From the NCBI GenBank assembly GCA_964534125.1, contig CAZHOJ010000004.1, positions 124,001-188,000 on the forward strand: a stretch of 64,000 nt of DNA. Reading direction: 5' to 3'. Made by a program: the position numbers and the translations under genes. Position 1 is the first letter of the stretch; each line of letters opens with the position of its first letter. The notes under the pieces were generated by a model. The model ran no database searches and was not told where the DNA came from. It saw only the letters and a list, made by a program, of their open reading frames with translations. Positions 58,454-64,000 of this stretch are shown here, piece after piece. Source of the DNA: 2-02-FULL-55-14 sp964534125 (GTDB lineage: Bacteria > Bacteroidota > Ignavibacteria > UBA10030).

Positions 58454-59581
58454 ATGACTCCGCGCGAACGCATCCACGCCGCCATGACAGCCGGGTCCCC
58501 GGACCGGGTCCCCTTCATGTGCCAGATGAGCATCGGACACATGCTGCTGCAGCTCGGTGTGCGGCCGTCCGAGTTCTGGCACGACGTGGACGTCTTCGCT
58601 GCCGGATTGGTGAAGCTTCGTGAGCAGTACGGGTTCGACGGGATCCTGGTGAGTCTTCACGGACATGATCCGGAGTGGAGGTCGAAGGTTCGCAGTTCCA
58701 CCATCGTCGACGGCGCTGAGGTCATCGAGTGGAAAGAAGGGGGCAGGACGACCTATCTCACGGACGATCTGCCGATGCACGCTGCGGACCAACCGCGCAG
58801 AGAGCGGGACCCCAACGAACCTGTACCGCCGGACATCACCTATATCCCCGTAAGCGGCGGTCTCCATTTCCCGCTTGCGGAGCACCATCTGTTCGACATC
58901 TTCGCTCGGGTTCGGGCCCTGTGCGGTCCGGACATCTCTGTCCACGGGGAAGTGACCTCGGCATTCGACTACTTTCTCGACTGGTTCGGCTACGAGCAGG
59001 GGCTGATGTTCCTGCTGGACGATCCGGAGAGGGCAAAACAGATCCTGGAGACATTCGCCGACGGCGTGGCCGCTCTTGCGGAAAAGATGTGTCGGGAGGA
59101 CATCGATGCGGTGAAGATCTCGTCCCCGTTTGCCGGTGCAGGATTCCTGTCGAGGGACCATTACAGCGAATTCGTTATGCCATACGAGAAGCGCATCAGC
59201 GATGCTATCCACGCGGGCGGCAAGCTTTCCTACATCCATACATGCGGTGCGATCGGCGACCGGCTGGACCTCATGCGTGACACGGGCACCGATGGCCTGG
59301 AGTGTCTGGACCCTCCACCCATGGGTACGGTCGAGCTGGCAGAGGCACTCGAGGAACTTCACGGCGATCTCTTCGTCAAAGGGAACGTGGATTCGGTGCA
59401 GTCCCTCCTTCAGGGGACGCCCGCTTCGATCCGCGCGGATGCCCTGAGCCGGCTTCGGTCCGGCAAGGCGTACCGCCGGTTCATCCTGAGCACCGCATGC
59501 TCCATCGCGCCCCATGTCCCGGCGGAGCACATCGGGATCCTTCGGACCCTTATCGAAGCAGAAGGACAATACACAGCGTGA
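58454..59581 (+). CDS. Uroporphyrinogen decarboxylase-fold protein (MtaA/CmuA-like)
   Basis: The product has 375 aa with the UroD TIM barrel: MTPRERIHAAMTAGSPDRVP at the start, HGEVTSAFDYFLDWFGYEQG, and near the C-terminus KLSYIHTCGAIGDRLDLM (~residues 257-274) and FVKGNVDSVQSLLQG. The HxC pair in HTCG matches the zinc-binding site of corrinoid:coenzyme M or related cobamide methyltransferases, not heme-making UroD, which lacks it. Other UroD motifs for the porphyrin site are absent. It is next to a homocysteine S-methyltransferase gene, so methyl transfer is likely; no corrinoid protein gene is seen here. Confidence 0.75.
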   Translation: MTPRERIHAAMTAGSPDRVPFMCQMSIGHMLLQLGVRPSEFWHDVDVFAAGLVKLREQYGFDGILVSLHGHDPEWRSKVRSSTIVDGAEVIEWKEGGRTTYLTDDLPMHAADQPRRERDPNEPVPPDITYIPVSGGLHFPLAEHHLFDIFARVRALCGPDISVHGEVTSAFDYFLDWFGYEQGLMFLLDDPERAKQILETFADGVAALAEKMCREDIDAVKISSPFAGAGFLSRDHYSEFVMPYEKRISDAIHAGGKLSYIHTCGAIGDRLDLMRDTGTDGLECLDPPPMGTVELAEALEELHGDLFVKGNVDSVQSLLQGTPASIRADALSRLRSGKAYRRFILSTACSIAPHVPAEHIGILRTLIEAEGQYTA

Positions 59582-59601
59582 TCGAGCGGACGAGCTGATA
59601 C

Positions 59602-60477
59602 ATGAAACAGGCGGCAGACCTACTTCGACCTGACAAACCCATCCTGTTCGATGGCGGTATTGGAACAGAATTGATGAAGCGTGGACTCGGTTCGGGTGAG
59701 CCCCCCGAGCTGTGGAACCTCGAGCATCCGGGCCAGGTGATCGATGTGCATCGCGCGTACATCGAGGCGGGGGCGCAGGTGATCGGGACAAACACCTTTG
59801 GAGCGAATGCGGTCAGGCTGCGGACCACAGGGGAGAAGGTGTCTGCCGGGGACCTCATCAATGCAGGCTGCGGGCTTGCGACGGAGGCTGCCGTGGGACG
59901 CGCGCTGGTGATGGGCACACTCGGACCCCTCGGGGAAAACGTGGAACCGTATGGACCGATCACGATTGGAGAAGCCCGGGATGCCTTTTCCGAAGCTGTG
60001 GAGACGATGATGAGTTGCGGGGTCGACATGCTGCTCATCGAGACCATGACGACCGTTGATGAAGCGCAGATCGCTCTTCGGCAGGCAATGATGGCGGGCG
60101 TGTCTCTCGTCGCGGTATCGATGAACTTCTCCGGAACACCAGAAGGCCCCCGGACAGCGTCCGGAGAATCTCCTGCAGACGTCGCCAGAGAGCTTCAGCA
60201 TACCGGCGCCCACATCATCGGTTCGAATTGTGGTGACAGTCTGCAGACAATGACCTCTGTTGCACGTGAGCTGTCGAGCGTTGCGACCGTCCCCGTCCTC
60301 ATCCAGGCGAATGCAGGAATGCCTGTGACCCGGCCGGAAGGATTGCAGTATCCGGAAACTCCCGTATCATTCGCAGCATTCGTCAGGAGCATCTCCGACA
60401 TGGGCATTCGCCTCATCGGTGGCTGTTGCGGCACAACGCCGGAATACATCCGGCAGGCCCGGAAGATGCTGGGCTGA
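59602..60477 (+). CDS. Homocysteine S-methyltransferase family protein
   Basis: The product has 291 aa. It is a single Hcy-binding TIM barrel of the MetH N-terminal/BhmT type. Zinc Cys residues are seen in IGSNCGDSLQTM (~210) and GGCCGTTPEYIRQ (~270), with ILFDGGIGTELMKRGL at the start. This is about the size of the S-methylmethionine/homocysteine methyltransferases (MmuM); the B12 domains of MetH are absent. It transfers a methyl group to homocysteine to make methionine. It lies 20 bases after the UroD-like gene; together they could form a methyl donor-acceptor pair. Confidence 0.85.
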   Translation: MKQAADLLRPDKPILFDGGIGTELMKRGLGSGEPPELWNLEHPGQVIDVHRAYIEAGAQVIGTNTFGANAVRLRTTGEKVSAGDLINAGCGLATEAAVGRALVMGTLGPLGENVEPYGPITIGEARDAFSEAVETMMSCGVDMLLIETMTTVDEAQIALRQAMMAGVSLVAVSMNFSGTPEGPRTASGESPADVARELQHTGAHIIGSNCGDSLQTMTSVARELSSVATVPVLIQANAGMPVTRPEGLQYPETPVSFAAFVRSISDMGIRLIGGCCGTTPEYIRQARKMLG

Positions 60478-60665
60478 CGGTCCACAGGTGTCCGACGTCT
60501 CCATCCGATTGGTGCTCTATACTCCCTCCCTTGCAGGGTCCTATCACAGAGCTGCGGGACGGGAGGGGTGCGAATCGGGAGCCCGAACAGTCTCAATAAT
60601 AGGAATGCGACCACTCCGCGCTGTCAGGAGTCACAGAATTTCGTTGAAAACAGGCGCCAGGATAA
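60478..60665. other. Spacer before the hemN promoter, no gene recognised
   Basis: No open frame with supporting signals is seen. ACTCC (60613-60617) and GGAGT (60627-60631) form a short inverted pair 35 bases before the sigma-54 site, which is a weak candidate activator site. Confidence 0.4.
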
Positions 60666-60681
60666 TGGCACACCCGTTGCC
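60666..60681 (+). promoter_or_regulatory. Sigma-54 promoter of hemN
   Basis: TGGCACACCCGTTGCC has both TGGCAC and TTGC exactly, with GG-N10-GC spacing. It lies 43 bases before the hemN ATG. Confidence 0.85.
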
Positions 60682-60723
60682 TTCTCTGTCCTGTAAGCGA
60701 CCTCAAGAATCCGACCAGAAGAT

Positions 60724-62106
60724 ATGATCATAGACAAGAAGACGATAGACCTGCTGAAGACCTTCGAAAAGGCCGGGCCCCGATATACGAGCTACCCGAC
60801 AGCCCCGCTGTTCACGAAGGAATATAACGACAAGCGATTCGAGATCGACCTCATACGGAACAACGACCGAAACCCGGGCCCTCTCTCGCTGTACCTGCAT
60901 ATTCCGTTCTGCGATACACTATGCTACTTCTGCGGCTGCACGACGATCATCTCGAACAACCGCGAGAAGATCCGGACATACCTCGATGCCCTGAAAGAAG
61001 AGATCGTCCGCACCTCCCGCTACATCGACAGGAAACGGCTCGTGACCCAGATGCACTGGGGAGGAGGGACTCCATCCCACCTGACGCCGGAAGAGATACG
61101 GGACCTGATGGGAGTGCTCCACCGGAATTTCACCTTTGCGCCCGATGCCGAGATCAGTGTCGAGATCGATCCCCGTGGACTGACGCTCGACCACATGAAG
61201 GCATTTGGCGAGGGGGGCGTCAACAGGATAAGCCTGGGTGTGCAGGACTTCGAAGAGGAGGTCCAGCGCGCGGTCAACCGCATTCAGCCGGAAGAGCTCA
61301 CAACGGCGGCTTTGGACTGGGCGCGCGAGTGCGGGATCCGGAGTGTCAACATCGACCTCATCTATGGCCTCCCCTTACAAACCCCCGAGAGCTTCCAGAA
61401 GACGCTCGACAGGGTCGTGGAGCTCAGGCCGAACCGGATAGCCGTGTTCAATTTTGCCTATGTCCCATGGATGAAAGCACAGCAGCGGTTGCTCCATCCC
61501 GAGGACCTTCCCGGTTCGGACATCAAGCTGCAGCTGTTGAAGGCCACCATCGAGACGCTCACGCATTCCGGGTATGAGTACATCGGCATGGACCATTTTG
61601 CACTCCCGGACGATGAGATGGCCGTTGCGATGCGGGAGAAAAAATTGCACCGGAATTTTCAGGGGTACTCGACCCGAGCCGGTGCCGACCTGTTCTCGTT
61701 CGGGCTCTCTTCCATCTCGCACTTCGGGAACGTCTACGCCCAGAATCACAAGACGCTTCCGGAGTATCTCGACGCGATCCAGGCACGGAAATTCCCCGTC
61801 GCGATCGGGTACAAGATGAACCGGGACGACCAGATCCGGAAGTTCGTTATCATGCGTCTGATGTGCGACCTGGAGATCGACAAAGAGGAGGTCGAGGACC
61901 TGTTCGGCATCCGCTTCGACGACTACTTCGAGCAGTCCATCGACCTCCTGTTCGACTTCGTGCGGCACAAGCTCGTCACGCATGAGCATGACAGGATCGT
62001 CGTCACCGGCGCGGGACGGCTCCTCATCCGGAACATCGCCATGTGCTTCGACGCTTACATGAACAAGTTCAGCAAGGAGGAGAAGGTTTTCTCGAAAACG
62101 GTATAG
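60724..62106 (+). CDS. hemN: Oxygen-independent coproporphyrinogen III oxidase
   Basis: The product has 460 aa, the full HemN length. The radical SAM motif is LHIPFCDTLCYFCGCTTII (~60-78), with the extra Cys of true HemN (CxxxCxxCxC). RYTSYPTAPLF at the start, MHWGGGTPSHLTPEEIRDL, SLGVQDFEEEVQRAVNRIQ and YIGMDHFALPDDEMAVAMRE are all diagnostic. It decarboxylates coproporphyrinogen III to protoporphyrinogen IX without oxygen, so heme can be made under anaerobiosis. A consensus sigma-54 promoter lies 43 bases upstream and a strong terminator follows. No other heme genes are near. Confidence 0.95.
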   Translation: MIIDKKTIDLLKTFEKAGPRYTSYPTAPLFTKEYNDKRFEIDLIRNNDRNPGPLSLYLHIPFCDTLCYFCGCTTIISNNREKIRTYLDALKEEIVRTSRYIDRKRLVTQMHWGGGTPSHLTPEEIRDLMGVLHRNFTFAPDAEISVEIDPRGLTLDHMKAFGEGGVNRISLGVQDFEEEVQRAVNRIQPEELTTAALDWARECGIRSVNIDLIYGLPLQTPESFQKTLDRVVELRPNRIAVFNFAYVPWMKAQQRLLHPEDLPGSDIKLQLLKATIETLTHSGYEYIGMDHFALPDDEMAVAMREKKLHRNFQGYSTRAGADLFSFGLSSISHFGNVYAQNHKTLPEYLDAIQARKFPVAIGYKMNRDDQIRKFVIMRLMCDLEIDKEEVEDLFGIRFDDYFEQSIDLLFDFVRHKLVTHEHDRIVVTGAGRLLIRNIAMCFDAYMNKFSKEEKVFSKTV

Positions 62107-62135
62107 TCCTCCCGGAACATCAGAAGTGAGAACGG

Positions 62136-62158
62136 ACGGCCCCACTGGGGCCGTTTTG
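62136..62158 (+). terminator. Rho-independent terminator after hemN
   Basis: Perfect stem ACGGCCCC (62136-62143) with GGGGCCGT (62147-62154), 3-base loop, then TTTTG. Confidence 0.85.
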
Positions 62159-62228
62159 TATGTTTGGGAGGATTATTCTTTCTGACCATCGCCGATGCCC
62201 GAAATAACCCGTAGAGGGGACAACGCAA

Positions 62229-62244
62229 TGGCACAAGTACTGCT
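62229..62244 (+). promoter_or_regulatory. Sigma-54 promoter of malic enzyme gene
   Basis: TGGCACAAGTACTGCT has an exact TGGCAC box and GG-N10-GC, with CTGC for TTGC in the -12 element. It lies 53 bases before the ATG at 62297. Confidence 0.75.
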
Positions 62245-62296
62245 ATAACGAACCTGTGCCATTTCACTGAAGAAACACAGACACCGAGACATTGTC

Positions 62297-64000
62297 ATGA
62301 TTAAGAAACAAGATGCACTCGATTACCATTCGATGGGACGCCCCGGCAAGATAGAGGTCATCTCATCCAAGCCGTTCAAGACCCAGAGGGACCTGTCGCT
62401 GGCCTACACACCCGGTGTAGCCGAGCCATGCCTGGAGATCGCCTCCCGGCCGGATGACGCATATCGCTATACATCCAAAGGAAATCTCGTGGCCGTCGTA
62501 TCGAACGGAACAGCTGTGCTGGGCCTCGGGAACATCGGAGCCCTGGCCAGCAAGCCGGTCATGGAGGGGAAGGGGATATTGTTCAAGCGTTTCGCTGATA
62601 TCGATGTGTATGACATCGAGCTGAACACGATGGACCCCGAAGAGGTCATCAAAGCAGTGCAGCTCCTTGAACCCACGTTCGGCGGCATCAACCTGGAGGA
62701 CATCAAGGCCCCGGAGTGCTTCATGATCGAGGAGCGGCTGAAGGAGATGCTCGACATCCCGGTGTTCCATGACGATCAGCATGGCACCGCCATCATCAGC
62801 GGTGCCGCGCTCCTGAACGCGCTGGAAGTGGTCGGCAAGAAGGCGGATGCGGTCAGGGTCGTCTTCTCTGGTGCGGGGGCGGCCGGCATCGCCTGCGCGA
62901 AGCACTACGAAGCGCTCGGAGTGAAGCGGGAGAACATGATGCTCGTGGATACGAAAGGCGTTGTGTACAAAGGCCGCAAAGAGGGGATGAATCCCTACAA
63001 AGAGTACTTCGCCGTCGAAACGAAGGCGCGGACACTCGCCGACGCCATGAAAGGAGCAGACGTGTTCTGCGGGGTTTCTGTGAAGGATATTCTGACGCAG
63101 GACATGGTGCGCTCGATGGCCCCGAAGCCGATCGTCTTCGCAATGGCGAATCCGGACCCGGAAATTACGTATGACGCCGCCAAAGCGGCCAGGTCCGACA
63201 TCATCATGGCAACCGGCCGGTCCGACTATCCGAATCAGGTCAACAATGTGCTCGGCTTCCCCTTCATCTTCCGTGGGGCGCTGGACGTACGGGCGCGTGG
63301 CATCACCAATGAGATGAAGATCGCCGCAACGATGGCCCTCTCAAAGCTCGCAAAGGAGGATGTCCCGGATTCTGTCATCAAGGCTTACGGGGGAGACCCG
63401 ATCCATTTCGGCCCGGACTACATTATCCCGAAGCCGTTCGATCCGCGAGTCCTTACCTGGGTCGCTCCCGCAGTTGCCAGGGCTGCGATGGAATCGGGTG
63501 TGGCGAGGAAACCGATCGCTGATTTCACGGAGTACACCGATGGACTCGAGGCGCGCCTCGGAAAATCGCGGGAGATCATGCGGTTCTTCATTCATAAGGC
63601 GCAGAGCAATCCCAAGCGCATCGTGTTCCCGGAAGGCGAGGAAGACCGTATTCTTCGCGCGGCGGACATCCTCCAGGATGAAGGAATTGCCAGCCCCGTC
63701 CTTCTCGGAAGCCGTACGTATATCAGCCAGCGAATCAAAGAACTGGGCCTGGGCCTGGAGAATGTACAGATCATCAATCCCAGCAAGTCGCCCCGATACG
63801 AGGAGTACGTTGCCGCGTACTATGCAAAGCGTCAGCGGAAAGGCATCACCAGGCAGGAGGCTGTCCGGCGGTTGCGGACGAACCACCTCTATGGGATGAT
63901 GATGGTCGATATGGACGACGCTGATGGGCTCATCTCAGGACTTACCCAGCAATATCCGGAGACCATCCGTCCGGCCCTGCGGATCATCGGAAAACAGCCG
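62297..64000 (+). CDS. maeB: NADP-dependent malic enzyme with phosphotransacetylase-like domain (3' end outside window)
   Basis: At least 568 residues are seen and the frame is open to the window edge. The malic domain has LAYTPGVAEPCLEI and GNIGALASKPVMEGK. The metal/catalytic region GINLEDIKAPECFMIE with FHDDQHGTAI follows, then the nucleotide fold VVFSGAGAAGIACAKHY and ANPDPEITY. From residue ~430 a phosphotransacetylase-like domain begins (KRIVFPEGEEDRILRAADIL), as in MaeB-type enzymes of ~750 aa, where it regulates rather than catalyses. The enzyme decarboxylates malate to pyruvate, feeding PFOR. A sigma-54 site lies upstream. Confidence 0.92.
   Translation, partial: MIKKQDALDYHSMGRPGKIEVISSKPFKTQRDLSLAYTPGVAEPCLEIASRPDDAYRYTSKGNLVAVVSNGTAVLGLGNIGALASKPVMEGKGILFKRFADIDVYDIELNTMDPEEVIKAVQLLEPTFGGINLEDIKAPECFMIEERLKEMLDIPVFHDDQHGTAIISGAALLNALEVVGKKADAVRVVFSGAGAAGIACAKHYEALGVKRENMMLVDTKGVVYKGRKEGMNPYKEYFAVETKARTLADAMKGADVFCGVSVKDILTQDMVRSMAPKPIVFAMANPDPEITYDAAKAARSDIIMATGRSDYPNQVNNVLGFPFIFRGALDVRARGITNEMKIAATMALSKLAKEDVPDSVIKAYGGDPIHFGPDYIIPKPFDPRVLTWVAPAVARAAMESGVARKPIADFTEYTDGLEARLGKSREIMRFFIHKAQSNPKRIVFPEGEEDRILRAADILQDEGIASPVLLGSRTYISQRIKELGLGLENVQIINPSKSPRYEEYVAAYYAKRQRKGITRQEAVRRLRTNHLYGMMMVDMDDADGLISGLTQQYPETIRPALRIIGKQP

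Overview
The window looks like a chromosomal scaffold from an uncultured or little-studied member of the Bacteroidetes/Chlorobi/Ignavibacteria part of the FCB group. I infer this from a Por-type (T9SS) C-terminal sorting domain on a secreted haloperoxidase, a Bat (BatD/BatE) operon, many genes with weak Shine-Dalgarno signals, and the gene repertoire; it is not a phylogenetic placement. The sequence is GC-rich, densely coding, and has one 100-N assembly gap at 24849-24948 inside a tandem repeat.

Layout. 1-7.3 kb: end of a bat operon, two unknown membrane proteins, a T9SS-exported vanadium haloperoxidase, an AI-2E-type transporter, a MITE-like inverted-repeat element and a GIY-YIG protein. 7.4-10 kb: an ECF sigma factor operon with a membrane protein and a DUF4097 protein. 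10-16 kb: a methyltransferase, hydrolases, a ferritin-like protein and a metallophosphoesterase. 15.9-22.2 kb (minus strand): glutamate dehydrogenase followed by two PEP/pyruvate-binding ATP-grasp proteins, the second carrying a GAF-like region and a nucleotidyltransferase domain. 22.5-24.5 kb: 2-hydroxyacid dehydrogenase, methyltransferase, cupin. 24.6-25.05 kb: tRNA-Val with tandem repeats of permuted tRNA 3' sequence around the gap. 25.3-31.4 kb: an anSME-like radical SAM enzyme, a repeat protein, a cluster of very small membrane proteins, a short asparaginase-like protein and a response regulator. 31.5-43.2 kb (minus strand): class V aminotransferase, a GDE-type glycoside hydrolase, TPR protein, APC permease, a glycoside hydrolase pseudogene with an internal deletion, and a second secreted glycoside hydrolase.

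43.4-64 kb: the most interesting region. Two pilin-like genes with identical products are followed by a twin-PDZ protein, a PAS histidine kinase, an NtrC-type sigma-54 activator, a stand-alone Fis-type HTH protein closely matching the activator's DNA-binding domain, and a stand-alone receiver-like protein. Downstream lie anaerobic central metabolism genes: a CoA-transferase, pyruvate:ferredoxin oxidoreductase, a dihydroorotate-dehydrogenase-like protein, UroD-like and homocysteine methyltransferase proteins, HemN and malic enzyme (cut by the window end). Five sites match the sigma-54 -24/-12 consensus. They lie upstream of the first pilin gene, the HTH-only gene, the PFOR gene, hemN and the malic enzyme gene. 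I infer a local sigma-54 regulon that links a surface filament-like protein to fermentative/anaerobic metabolism, with the HTH-only protein as a possible feedback regulator.

Intergenic DNA carries at least three dispersed repeat families (TCGAAATTCGGAT-like, CCACGAAGGTCC-like and CAGTA-like).
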